Assembly (NCBI GenBank): GCA_024641725.1
Contig: JAHECM010000121.1
Location: 1-10,989 of the forward strand
Reading direction: 5' to 3'
Length of the DNA stretch: 10,989 nucleotides
Source of the DNA: Limnohabitans sp.
GTDB taxonomy: Bacteria; Pseudomonadota; Gammaproteobacteria; Burkholderiales; Burkholderiaceae_C
Shown piece after piece: positions 1-7,042 of this stretch. The position numbers were made by a program, and so were the translations under genes. Under the pieces are notes generated by a model. That model searched no databases. It was not told the origin of the DNA and was given only the letters and a program-made list of their open reading frames with translations. Every line of letters begins with the position of its first letter. The stretch's first letter is position 1.

Positions 1-2
1 CC

Positions 3-590
3 AATGCCACGCAAACCCATGCCGACCTGAGCGAGGCGCTGCCAGGCGTGATGGTGGGCCTGCTGCATTCGCGCATGCCGGTGGCCGAAAAAAAGGCGGT
101 GATGGAACTTTTTACCGCTGGGGTCATGGGCGTGCTGGTGAGCACCACGGTGATCGAGGTGGGGGTGGATGTGCCCAACGCTTCTTTGATGGTGATCGAA
201 CACGCCGAGCGCTTTGGTTTGAGCCAGTTGCACCAGTTGCGCGGCCGGGTGGGGCGGGGTGCGGCGGCATCGGCCTGCGTGCTGCTGTACGGCACCAACG
301 AGGGTGGCCGTTTGAGCGAGACCGCCCGGGAACGCCTGCGCGCCATGGTGGACACGAACGACGGGTTTGAGATCGCCCGGCGCGACTTGGAAATCCGAGG
401 GCCGGGTGAGTTTTTGGGGGCGCGGCAGTCGGGCGCGCCGATGCTGCGGTTTGCCGACTTGCAGACCGACGCCCACTTGCTGGACTGGGCCCGCGAGCTC
501 GCGCCCGCCATGCTGGACCAACACCCGGGTTTGGCCGAGCGGCATGTGGGGCGCTGGCTGGGTGGCAAGGCCGAGTATTTGAAGGCGTGA
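3..590 (+). CDS. recG: ATP-dependent DNA helicase RecG, C-terminal part (5' end outside window)
   Basis: RecG unwinds and reverses stalled replication forks and migrates Holliday junctions. The frame is open from base 3, so the N-terminal wedge domain and helicase motifs I-III lie outside the window. What is visible is the end of the second RecA-like domain. Motif V (STTVIEVGVDVPNAS) is followed by motif VI (QLHQLRGRVGRG, with the arginine-finger region). Next comes the RDLEIRGPGEFLGARQSG segment, which matches the TRG motif that couples ATP hydrolysis to translocation in RecG and Mfd. The TRG motif followed by a short C-terminal tail with no further domain favours RecG over Mfd. The stop is TGA at 588-590, and nothing suggests disruption. 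The neighbouring oxyR on the same strand is a common arrangement in Burkholderiales (from memory). Confidence 0.95.
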   Translation, partial: NATQTHADLSEALPGVMVGLLHSRMPVAEKKAVMELFTAGVMGVLVSTTVIEVGVDVPNASLMVIEHAERFGLSQLHQLRGRVGRGAAASACVLLYGTNEGGRLSETARERLRAMVDTNDGFEIARRDLEIRGPGEFLGARQSGAPMLRFADLQTDAHLLDWARELAPAMLDQHPGLAERHVGRWLGGKAEYLKA

Positions 591-604
591 CGCTGCGCTT
601 TGTC

Positions 605-710
605 TGTCATTGCGAGCGAAGCGCGGCAAACCATGGACTGCCACGTCGCTGCGCTCCTCGCAGTGACGGGAGATGGTGGGCGCTCCTCGCAGTGACGGGA
701 AAATGGTGGG
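605..710. repeat. REP-like palindromic element with a tandemly repeated right arm
   Basis: The left arm TGTCATTGCGAGCGAAGCG starts at 605. It is the imperfect reverse complement of the right arm CGCTGCGCTCCTCGCAGTGACG, which ends at 668, so the element can fold into a hairpin. The right arm plus a short tail is then repeated. Bases 652-680 and 681-710 share CGCTCCTCGCAGTGACGGGA and the tail ATGGTGGG, differing by one substitution and one inserted base. A degraded third start (CTCTCCTA) follows at 711. CATTGCGAGCG...CGCTCCTCGCAGTGAC elements are widespread dispersed palindromes in proteobacterial genomes and usually lie between genes. No protein is encoded here that I can support. Confidence 0.75.
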
Positions 711-722
711 CTCTCCTACAAT
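692..722 (+). promoter_or_regulatory. Candidate oxyR promoter, giving an almost leaderless transcript
   Basis: A TACAAT hexamer at 717-722 fits the sigma-70 -10 consensus in five of six positions. The best -35 match, GTGACG at 692-697, is weak and has a long 19-bp spacer; it lies inside the second repeat unit. Transcription would start near 728-730, leaving only a few bases before the oxyR ATG at 732. No Shine-Dalgarno sequence lies between the -10 box and that ATG, which agrees with leaderless or near-leaderless translation. Read-through from recG remains an alternative source of oxyR mRNA. Confidence 0.4.
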
Positions 723-731
723 CTTTGCAAG

Positions 732-1676
732 ATGACCCTCACCGAACTCAAATACATCGTGGCCGTGGCCCGCGAGAAGCACTTTGGCAAAGCCGCCGAG
801 GCGTGCCACGTGTCGCAGCCCACGCTGTCACTGGCGATCAAGAAGCTCGAAGAGGAGCTGGAGGTCAAGTTGTTTGAGCGCACGGCCGGCGAGGTGACCG
901 TCACGCCGCTGGGCGAAGAGATCGTGCGCCAGGCGCAAAGCGTGTTGGAGCAGGCGGCCGAGATCCGGGAGATCGCCAAGCGGGGCAAAGACCCGCTGGC
1001 CGGACCGGTGCGGCTGGGGGTGATCTACACCATCGGGCCGTACATCCTGCCCGACCTGGTGCGCCAGATCATCACCGACCTGCCGCAAATGCCTTTGATG
1101 CTGCAAGAAAATTTCACGGTCAAGCTGTTGGAGATGCTGCGCAACGGAGAAATTGACTGCGCCATCTTGGCCGAACCGTTTCCGGACACGGGTTTGGCGG
1201 TGGCGCCGCTGTACGACGAGACGTTTTTAGCGGCCTTGCCGGTCAGTCACCCCTTGGCGTCACAGCCGTCCATCACGGCCGATCAGCTCAAAAGCGAAAC
1301 CATGCTGCTGCTGGGCAATGGCCACTGCTTTCGGGACCATGTGCTGGAGGTGTGCCCGGAGTTCGCGCGTTACGCCAGTCAGGTGGACGGGATTCGCAAA
1401 ACCTTTGAGGGCTCGTCGCTGGAGACCATCAAGCACATGGTGGCTGCGGGCATGGGCGTGACGCTGGTGCCCAGTTTGTCGGTGCCGCCAGCGTCGTTGG
1501 CGCAAAACGAGGGGCCCGTGCGCTACTTGCCCATCGTGGATTTGGCGGGGGGGCCACCGCCCACCCGTCGGGTGGTGCTGGTGTGGCGGCGCAGCTTCAC
1601 GCGCTACGAGGCCATTGCGGCGTTGCGCAATGCCATTTATGCCTGCCCATTGACGGGCGTGACCCGCTTGTCATGA
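732..1676 (+). CDS. oxyR: Hydrogen peroxide-sensing LysR-family regulator OxyR
   Basis: OxyR is a cytoplasmic LysR-type activator that senses H2O2 through a reversible disulfide and switches on peroxide-defence genes. The protein has 314 residues. The winged helix-turn-helix lies at about residues 1-60 (HFGKAAEACHVSQPTLSLAIKKLE), and the rest is the two-lobed sensor domain. The deciding evidence is LGNGHCFRDHVLEVC: with the ATG at 732 as residue 1, the cysteines fall at 199 and 208, the same numbers as the redox pair in E. coli OxyR. The downstream SSLETIKHMVAAGMGVTLVPSLSVP block is also OxyR-like. That numbering supports the chosen start. No katG, ahpC or other classic target is next to it; the following gene is ubiA, 10 bp away, so the two may be co-transcribed. 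Confidence 0.93.
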   Translation: MTLTELKYIVAVAREKHFGKAAEACHVSQPTLSLAIKKLEEELEVKLFERTAGEVTVTPLGEEIVRQAQSVLEQAAEIREIAKRGKDPLAGPVRLGVIYTIGPYILPDLVRQIITDLPQMPLMLQENFTVKLLEMLRNGEIDCAILAEPFPDTGLAVAPLYDETFLAALPVSHPLASQPSITADQLKSETMLLLGNGHCFRDHVLEVCPEFARYASQVDGIRKTFEGSSLETIKHMVAAGMGVTLVPSLSVPPASLAQNEGPVRYLPIVDLAGGPPPTRRVVLVWRRSFTRYEAIAALRNAIYACPLTGVTRLS

Positions 1677-1686
1677 GGCGCCTCGC

Positions 1687-2538
1687 ATGACCGACAAACT
1701 CACGCTTTACCTGGATTTGATCCGCTGGAATCGGCCCGCCGGGTGGTTGCTGTTGCTGTGGCCGTCGCTGGCTGCGTTGTGGGTGGCGGCGGGCGGTTTT
1801 CCGGGCTGGCACTTGATCGCGGTGTTCACACTGGGCACCGTGTTGATGCGCAGCGCGGGTTGCTGCATCAACGATGTGGCCGACCGTGACTTTGACAAAC
1901 ACGTCAAGCGCACGGCCAACCGGCCGGTGACCAGTGGCCGCATTGGCAGCCGAGAGGCGTTGCTGGTGGGCGCGGTGCTGGCGCTGTGCGCATTTGGCTT
2001 GGTGTTGAGCACCAACAGCGCCACCATCCGGTGGTCGTTCGCGGCGCTGGCCGTGACGCTGGCCTACCCCTACGCCAAGCGCCATGTGTCGATGCCGCAG
2101 GCGGTGCTGGGGGTGGCGTTCAGCTTTGGCATTCCGATGGCGTTTGCCGCTGTGCAAGGCCAGGTGCCGCTGCTGGCCTGGGGCTTGTTGCTGGGCAATT
2201 TGTTTTGGGTCTTGGCCTACGACACCGAGTACGCCATGGTGGACCGTGACGATGACCTGAAGATCGGCATGAAGACCTCTGCCATCACCTTGGGCCAGCG
2301 CGACCTGCCTGCCATCATGGGTTTTTATGCGGCCTACCTGCTGATCTGGGCCGCCTTGCTGGACGCGCCCCGCCAAAACCTGTTGTTTTGGTTGGCATGG
2401 TGGGTGTCAGCGGTTCAGGTGTTCTGGCATTATTTTTTGATCCGCAACCGCACCCGTGAAGGTTGCTTCAAGGCCTTCAGGCTGAACCACTGGCTGGGTT
2501 TTACTGTGTTCGTGGGCGTGGCATTGTCGTACCGGTGA
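1687..2538 (+). CDS. ubiA: 4-hydroxybenzoate polyprenyltransferase UbiA
   Basis: UbiA is an inner-membrane, Mg2+-dependent enzyme that attaches the polyprenyl tail to 4-hydroxybenzoate, the first membrane step of ubiquinone biosynthesis. The protein has 283 residues, normal for the family, and is built of many hydrophobic segments (about nine membrane helices expected). Both aspartate-rich motifs are present: NDVADRDFD at residues 62-70, followed by KHVKRTANRPV, and YDTEYAMVDRDDD at 178-190. These bind the diphosphate through magnesium. The N-terminal IRWNRPAGWLLLLWPSLAALW is typical of bacterial UbiA rather than of heme or chlorophyll homologues. The ATG at 1687 is 10 bp after the oxyR stop, with GAGGCG upstream as a modest ribosome binding site. 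The gene ends convergent to the DUF3237 gene. Confidence 0.95.
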   Translation: MTDKLTLYLDLIRWNRPAGWLLLLWPSLAALWVAAGGFPGWHLIAVFTLGTVLMRSAGCCINDVADRDFDKHVKRTANRPVTSGRIGSREALLVGAVLALCAFGLVLSTNSATIRWSFAALAVTLAYPYAKRHVSMPQAVLGVAFSFGIPMAFAAVQGQVPLLAWGLLLGNLFWVLAYDTEYAMVDRDDDLKIGMKTSAITLGQRDLPAIMGFYAAYLLIWAALLDAPRQNLLFWLAWWVSAVQVFWHYFLIRNRTREGCFKAFRLNHWLGFTVFVGVALSYR

Positions 2539-2557
2539 TGCGCTGATCTTCAGCGCA
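2539..2557. terminator. Hairpin between convergent genes, possible bidirectional terminator
   Basis: TGCGCTGA at 2539-2546 pairs perfectly with TCAGCGCA at 2550-2557 across a 3-base loop, directly after the ubiA stop codon. The right arm covers the stop codon and last codons of the convergent DUF3237 gene. The position is right for a shared terminator, but neither strand has a T-run after the stem, so intrinsic termination may be weak and the structure may serve mainly as a 3'-end stabiliser. Confidence 0.4.
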
Positions 2558-3032
2558 GCATCCAGACCCGGATCAGGACGGCTTGTTGCTCGGCGGGCAT
2601 GCCATGCAAGGTGCCCACAAAGACCCGGCGGTTGAGCCAGGCGTGCGGCCCTTCGGGGGCGATGACTTTGACCTGTGAAAACGCATAGCGCGGTCCATCG
2701 ACCGGGGTATCGATGGTCACGCGGTTGTGGATGGTCAGCACCGTGCCGTCGTCGTGCTGCATCTCGTACAGGGCGTCCAGCTCCTTGATGCCATCCGGGC
2801 GCAGAAGCTGTCGGTCTGCGCCTCCGGGCAGCACCCGTCCACGCAACACATGGCCATCGATCTGGCCCGCAAATTGACCGCCCACAATCGGAATGATGAA
2901 GCGTTCACCCGCCGGGGATATGCCCAAGTCTTGCCGGGGCGACACCTGCACCACAGCCTCCCAGGCCAGCACACTCGATGGCGCTTGCAGGGGGTGGGCT
3001 TGCACGGTGGATTCAAACGATGTCATGGGCAT
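2550..3032 (-). CDS. DUF3237 (UPF0311) family protein, function unknown
   Basis: This is a small soluble protein of about 160 residues with no signal peptide or membrane segment. It carries the family core: IPIVGGQFAGQIDGHVLRG, then VLPGGADRQLLRPDGIKELDALYEMQHDDGT, then a Y-A-W-L-N-R-type segment near the end (HAWLNRRVFVGT). These glycine- and aspartate-rich blocks are what I recall of DUF3237, whose members are single-domain beta-barrel-like proteins often found near aromatic or ester catabolism genes; no reaction is established to my knowledge. The start is ATG at 3032 or a second in-frame ATG at 3026, and neither has a clear ribosome binding site. A longer frame reaching back to 3182 is open but would overlap the TetR gene and lacks family similarity in the extension. 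It is the last gene of the seven-gene operon, 20 bp behind the TetR gene. Confidence 0.75.
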   Translation of the reverse strand: MPMTSFESTVQAHPLQAPSSVLAWEAVVQVSPRQDLGISPAGERFIIPIVGGQFAGQIDGHVLRGRVLPGGADRQLLRPDGIKELDALYEMQHDDGTVLTIHNRVTIDTPVDGPRYAFSQVKVIAPEGPHAWLNRRVFVGTLHGMPAEQQAVLIRVWMLR

Positions 3033-3052
3033 TCTTGAGGTGTGGCGTGCAT

Positions 3053-3652
3053 TCAGGCCCGCACATACCGAACGATGGCATCGCAGATCGACGTGCGGCG
3101 TGACTGGCTGTTGGCGGGTGTGCTGGTGTCGTAATCGAACAGCACCTGGTAGTTGTGCCGCGACGAGATGTGGTAGTGGCACAGCCCAATGAAGTTGATG
3201 TAAACGTTCATTGGTTCGATGTCCTGACGGATGCTGCCATCGCCCTGGCCGCGCTGGACAATGTCTTGCACCACGGCAAAGGTGGCGCGGTTCATCTGGA
3301 CGATCGAGGGTGACTCTTTCAGAAAGCGTGCGCCTTGCAAATTTTCTTGCAGGCTCAGGCGGATGAAGTCAGGGTATTTGCTGAAGTTGTCAAATGCATA
3401 GCCAGCCAATTGGGTCAAGGCCTGCAACGGTGACAAGTCATCTGGGGGGTCGATGTGGTCTTCACGCACGATCCGGTAGGCGAACTCCAGCACGGCGGCA
3501 TACAGCCCTTCTTTGCTGCCGAAGTGGTAGTAGATCATCCGCTTGCTGGTGTGGGTGCCAGCTGCGATGGATTCGATGCGGCTGCCCTCCAGGCCGAAGT
3601 TGGCGAATTCGGCGAGGGCGACTTCGAGGATGTTGCGTTTGACCGGATCCAT
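3053..3652 (-). CDS. TetR/AcrR-family transcriptional regulator
   Basis: TetR-family proteins are dimeric repressors that leave their palindromic operator when a small ligand binds. The protein has 199 residues from the ATG at 3652. The helix-turn-helix is clear at about residues 8-50: ILEVALAEFANFGLEGSRIESIA, followed by the recognition-helix region THTSKRMIYYHFGSKEGLY. The C-terminal ligand domain contains ENLQGARFL and FIGLCHYHISSRHNY. This resembles the C-terminal domain type of many Burkholderiales catabolic regulators (possibly TetR_C_29, from memory). The frame is open upstream to 3763, but that stretch overlaps the hydrolase gene and starts the HTH unusually late, so 3652 is preferred. 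Lying inside the transport operon, it probably controls this operon, acting at the palindrome near 9775; that link is inference. Confidence 0.85.
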   Translation of the reverse strand: MDPVKRNILEVALAEFANFGLEGSRIESIAAGTHTSKRMIYYHFGSKEGLYAAVLEFAYRIVREDHIDPPDDLSPLQALTQLAGYAFDNFSKYPDFIRLSLQENLQGARFLKESPSIVQMNRATFAVVQDIVQRGQGDGSIRQDIEPMNVYINFIGLCHYHISSRHNYQVLFDYDTSTPANSQSRRTSICDAIVRYVRA

Positions 3653-3671
3653 AGGTGCTGATTGGGGGCTT

Positions 3672-4583
3672 TCAGGCGTGCAGATGCTGGCGCAGATCGT
3701 CGCACAGTTGATCGGCCGCTGCGGCGCTGGCGGGCGACACATCGGTGTAACTGAAGAATCCATGGTTCAAGTCACCGTGCACGCGCATCAACAGCGGCAC
3801 ACCGGCAGCCTTCAGGGCGGCGGCGTAGGCCAGGTTGTCTTGGTACAAAAAGTCGTGCACACCGACACCAAGGATGGTGGGCGCCAGCCCTTTCAGCGTG
3901 GTTGCCTTCAAGGGAGAAGCGCGTGGATCTTGGGCCTTGGTTTCTGCGTTTTCGCCGAGGTAAGACTTTTCTGGCCCACCCCGGCCAGACAGATTGGTGG
4001 CCGGGTACAGCAGCAGTTGGCAAGCCAGCGCAATGCCGTGGTCGCGGCAGTACAGGGCGGCCACAGCCGCCAGATTGCCGCCGGCGCTGTCGCCACCCAC
4101 GGCCAAGGGCTTGCCTTGGCCGCCCAGCTCATTCAGATGTTGGCTGGCCCACTGCATGGCGGTCTCGGCGTCGTCGACGGCAGCAGGGAACGGATGCTCG
4201 GGTGCCAAGCGGTAGTCCACATTCAAGACCACCACCCCCGCCCGGTTGGCCAGGCGGATGGCGTGGGCTTCGTGCGACTCCAGATCGCCCAAGACCCAAC
4301 CGCCGCCATGAAAGTACACCAGCGTGCCCGTGGTGTCGCCTGACAAGGGGTAGACCACGCGCACTGCCATGTCCCCTGTAGGGCCGGGAATGGTGCGTGA
4401 TTCGATGCGGCCTTCGGGCAGCTGGGGCTTGGGGTAGAGCAGCGCACGCACGTTGCGGGCACGCTCGCGGCTCACGGGGCCATTGCCGCCTTCGTACAGG
4501 TCGGGGATGCCGGAGGCTTTCCAGCGGCGGTCGATTTCGACGATCGCCGGGTCCAGGGGCAAGGTGGGGGTGTTGTGGGGCAT
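3672..4583 (-). CDS. Alpha/beta-hydrolase, hormone-sensitive-lipase-type esterase
   Basis: This is a predicted cytoplasmic carboxylesterase/lipase of 303 residues, typical for the family and without a signal peptide. The oxyanion-hole motif HGGGW is at residues 92-96 and the nucleophile motif GDSAG at 164-168, with Ser166. The remaining triad members are probably Asp244 (in VGVHDFLYQDN) and His274 (in DLNHGFF). NVDYRLAPEHPFPAAVDD at about 121-138 is another hallmark of this group. All catalytic residues are present, so the enzyme should be active, most likely on short-chain esters; the natural substrate is unknown. Its start is 8 bp behind the binding-protein stop with no clear ribosome binding site, suggesting translational coupling. 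The position between a peptide-type importer and its regulator suggests it cleaves the imported compound or a derivative of it. Confidence 0.9.
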   Translation of the reverse strand: MPHNTPTLPLDPAIVEIDRRWKASGIPDLYEGGNGPVSRERARNVRALLYPKPQLPEGRIESRTIPGPTGDMAVRVVYPLSGDTTGTLVYFHGGGWVLGDLESHEAHAIRLANRAGVVVLNVDYRLAPEHPFPAAVDDAETAMQWASQHLNELGGQGKPLAVGGDSAGGNLAAVAALYCRDHGIALACQLLLYPATNLSGRGGPEKSYLGENAETKAQDPRASPLKATTLKGLAPTILGVGVHDFLYQDNLAYAAALKAAGVPLLMRVHGDLNHGFFSYTDVSPASAAAADQLCDDLRQHLHA

Positions 4584-4591
4584 GACGGGGC

Positions 4592-6145
4592 TTATTTGGC
4601 GGGAATGAAGTCGATGGCGTCGATCACGACCGATTGGCCAATGCGAGGGGCCGCGACGCTGTTGGCAACAAAGTAGACCGTGTGGCTGGCGACCACTGGG
4701 GCAAACCAGGCGATCTCGGCGGCGTGGGCGTAGACCTTCTTCCAGGCACCTTCCGCTTTGTCCAGCGGCAGCGCGGCGGCTTCATCCATCAACTTGGTGA
4801 GCGTGGCGTCTTCGGACTTGTAAAAGTTCAAGCTGCCTTTGCCGAGGGTTTGGAAGCGGGCCAGATTGGGCACGCCGGAGTTGCTGTTGAACATCAATGC
4901 GCCAATCTTCTTGCTGCGTTCGGCGGCAAGCATGGCGCCAAAGTTCTGGAATTCTTCGGTCACAGGGCGGATGCCGACTTTTTTGAGTTGACCGGCAATG
5001 GCCATGGTCAGAAATCGGCTGAGCGTGTTGTTGACGTATTGCAGTTTCAATTCAAAGCCGTTGGGGTAACCGGCTTCGGCCAGCAGGGCCTTGGCTTTGG
5101 CGGGGTCGTAGGGGTAGCGTTTTTCGATTTCAGGGTCGTAACCCAGGAAGCCCTTGCTTTGCAATTGCGCAGAGGGTTCGGCCAGTTTGCCAAACAAGGC
5201 GGTGGCCAAGAGCTTGCGGTCCAGCGCGTAGTTGATGGCTTGGCGAACGCGCACGTCTTTCAGCTCTGGCTGAAAGACGCCTTCGCGGTCGGCCAGGATC
5301 AGGCCAGTCCATTGCACTGGGTCCGAGACGAGGCGCAGGTCTTTAGGCAGGTTGGCCGCATTCGCATTACCGGTGAATGGATCGCTGACCAGCACCTTGA
5401 GTTGTCCGGCCTTCATGGCCTGGATGCCCGCGTTTTGGTCTTCAAAGACTTGCACCACGACCTTGTCCCACTTGATGCGGCTTTTGTCGTAATAGTGCTC
5501 GTTGGGCACATAGGTGTAGCTCTTGCCCGATATGGTGGCTGAGGGGTCGAGTTTGTAGGGGCCGGCGCCAAAAGTGGCAGCGCCCAGCTGGTCGGGTTTG
5601 GCAACGCCGTTCGGGCTGATGATGTCGCCGCTGTTGAAGTAGGCGTCAAACAAAGACAGCAGCGCAGGTTGGGGCGCGGACAGTTTGATTTTGAGCTTGA
5701 ATTTGTCGAGGATCTCGATGCCCGCCATGGTGGACAGGTTAGCCGAGAACGGGCCTTTTTTGCCAACGAAGTACTCGATGGATTTTTTGACCGCTTCGGC
5801 GGTCACGGGCTCGCCGTCGCTGAACTTGGCGTTCTGGCGCAAAGTGAAGGTCACTTCCTTGCTGTCGGGCGACATTTGCCAGGCGGTGGCCAGACCTGGT
5901 GCGAATTTGCCGTCGGCCTGTGTGCGGATCAGGGGCTCATAAGCGGGCGACAGGTGTACGCCTGCACGGCCATTGCCGCTGATTGAAGGGTCCATGCTCA
6001 AAGGTGAGAACGGCATGCCGATGCTCAGCACCTTGGCGTTGTTTTGTGCCATGGCTGGGGCGCTCATCAGGCCCAGGCTGATGGCGCAGGCGCTGAGCAC
6101 GCTGGTGCCTAGCAAGTGACGGCGAAGTGTGTTTGATGTGTTCAT
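4592..6145 (-). CDS. Periplasmic solute-binding protein, family 5 (DppA/OppA-like)
   Basis: This is the substrate-capture component of the ABC importer encoded just upstream in the operon. It has 517 residues, the usual size for peptide/nickel/opine binding proteins. The N-terminus (LRRHLLGTS, a hydrophobic stretch, then SAPAMA-Q) is a cleavable signal peptide with probable cleavage after Ala33. The RR pair at 8-9 would allow Tat export but could equally be Sec. A lipobox-like LSAC at 17-20 is probably accidental, because strongly hydrophobic residues follow it. The family 5 signature region is at about 88-116 (WQMSPDSKEVTFTLRQ...KFSDGEPVTAE), and VRQAINYALDRK is also typical. The ATG at 6145 has a good ribosome binding site, AGGAGA. 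A 54-bp gap separates it from the ATPase, the largest inside the operon. Substrate specificity cannot be read from the sequence. Confidence 0.92.
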   Translation of the reverse strand: MNTSNTLRRHLLGTSVLSACAISLGLMSAPAMAQNNAKVLSIGMPFSPLSMDPSISGNGRAGVHLSPAYEPLIRTQADGKFAPGLATAWQMSPDSKEVTFTLRQNAKFSDGEPVTAEAVKKSIEYFVGKKGPFSANLSTMAGIEILDKFKLKIKLSAPQPALLSLFDAYFNSGDIISPNGVAKPDQLGAATFGAGPYKLDPSATISGKSYTYVPNEHYYDKSRIKWDKVVVQVFEDQNAGIQAMKAGQLKVLVSDPFTGNANAANLPKDLRLVSDPVQWTGLILADREGVFQPELKDVRVRQAINYALDRKLLATALFGKLAEPSAQLQSKGFLGYDPEIEKRYPYDPAKAKALLAEAGYPNGFELKLQYVNNTLSRFLTMAIAGQLKKVGIRPVTEEFQNFGAMLAAERSKKIGALMFNSNSGVPNLARFQTLGKGSLNFYKSEDATLTKLMDEAAALPLDKAEGAWKKVYAHAAEIAWFAPVVASHTVYFVANSVAAPRIGQSVVIDAIDFIPAK

Positions 6146-6199
6146 GCATGTCTCCTGAGGGGGTGGTTAAAAGGGTGAATTGCGCGTTTGAAAATGGAG

Positions 6200-7042
6200 T
6201 CAAGTCGTTTCAGTTAAGGCTTGGCGCGCCAAGTCAAACTGGGCGCGGCGTTCGCGCTGGATGAGCGGATCGGGTACCGGCGCTGCGGCCAGCAAGGCGC
6301 GGGTGTAGGGGTGTTGGGGGTGTTCGTGCACTTGGTGTGCATCGCCTTGCTCGACGATGTCGCCCCGGTACAGCACCACAGTGCGGTGCGACACATGCCG
6401 CACCACCGTCAAGTCGTGCGAGATGAACAGCATGGCCAGCCCCATGCTTTGCTGAAGCTCCTTGAGCAGGTTCAGCACCTGAGCTTGCACCGAAAGATCG
6501 AGTGCACTGACGGGTTCGTCGCACACGATCAGGCGGGGTTTTGCAATCACGGCTCGCGCAATCGCGATGCGTTGGCGCTGTCCGCCCGAGAACTGGCCTG
6601 GGTAGCGTTGCGCGGTGTCGGCGGGCATGCCCACGCGTTGCAGCACCTCGGCGATGCGTTGCGCGATGTCTTGGGGACTCAGGCTTTTGTCGCTCAGCAA
6701 TGGCTCGGCCAAGGTGTCTCCCACAGTGCGTGCGGGGTTGAGTGAGCCATAAGGATCTTGGAACACCACCTGGATGTCGCGCCCCAGTGTGCGGCGACGT
6801 GCGCGGCTGGCGTGGGTGATGTCTTCGCCGTCAAACAGGATGCGTCCACGGGTGGCCTCGGTCAGTCCTAAAACCACGCGACCGAGGGTGGTCTTGCCCG
6901 AACCGGACTCGCCCACCAGGCCCACGGTTTCACCGGGGTGAATGTTCAGGCTCACGCCTTTGAGAGCCTGAAAGACCTTGCCCTGGCCCTGTGTGAAGTC
7001 CACGCACAAGTCCTGCACTTGCAAAAGCGGTGCGGTGTTCAT
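6200..7042 (-). CDS. Peptide-type ABC transporter ATP-binding protein (DppF/OppF-like)
   Basis: This is one of the two cytoplasmic ATPases that power the importer. It has 280 residues, somewhat shorter than the roughly 320 usual for DppF/OppF, but all motifs are intact. Walker A is GESGSGKTT at residues 44-52, the Q-loop glutamine is in QVVFQDPYGSLNP (about 95), the signature is FSGGQRQR at 151-158, Walker B is LIVCDEP at 171-177, and the switch histidine is at 209 (FISHD). The C-terminal HPYTRALLAAAPVPDP is the start of the oligopeptide-type extension found in this subfamily, here cut short. The FQDPYGSLNP and FSGGQRQR forms point to the F-type partner rather than the D-type. The ATG overlaps the stop of the preceding gene by 4 bp (ATGA, 7039-7042), so translation is probably coupled. 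Confidence 0.93.
   Translation of the reverse strand: MNTAPLLQVQDLCVDFTQGQGKVFQALKGVSLNIHPGETVGLVGESGSGKTTLGRVVLGLTEATRGRILFDGEDITHASRARRRTLGRDIQVVFQDPYGSLNPARTVGDTLAEPLLSDKSLSPQDIAQRIAEVLQRVGMPADTAQRYPGQFSGGQRQRIAIARAVIAKPRLIVCDEPVSALDLSVQAQVLNLLKELQQSMGLAMLFISHDLTVVRHVSHRTVVLYRGDIVEQGDAHQVHEHPQHPYTRALLAAAPVPDPLIQRERRAQFDLARQALTETT

Noticed and set aside
4..590. Mfd (transcription-repair coupling factor) instead of RecG
   Set aside because: Both share the helicase motifs and TRG segment, but here the protein ends about 50 residues after TRG without the Mfd C-terminal domain, and oxyR is a usual recG neighbour.
587..877. 96-codon frame over the recG-oxyR gap
   Set aside because: It reads through the palindromic repeat and into oxyR in the wrong frame; the CHCERSAAN translation is the familiar product of this repeat type and not a gene.
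1597..2376. 259-codon open frame on the - strand
   Set aside because: Antisense to oxyR/ubiA; its translation is rich in H, Q, R and G as expected for the reverse of membrane-protein codons and resembles no family I know.
3033..3182. N-terminal extension of the DUF3237 protein back to 3182
   Set aside because: The extra 50 residues overlap the TetR C-terminus in another frame, are rich in H, R, P and Q, and precede the point where family similarity begins.
3653..3763. N-terminal extension of the TetR protein back to 3763
   Set aside because: It overlaps the end of the esterase gene and would push the helix-turn-helix to an unusually late position; the ATG at 3652 gives a normal 199-residue protein.
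3543..4343. 266-codon open frame on the + strand
   Set aside because: Antisense to the TetR and esterase genes, both of which have intact motifs; the translation is low-quality and has no domain.
4634..5542. 302-codon open frame on the + strand
   Set aside because: It lies wholly antisense to the solute-binding protein gene, whose family motifs are clear, and its translation shows no recognisable domain; it reflects high GC and codon bias.
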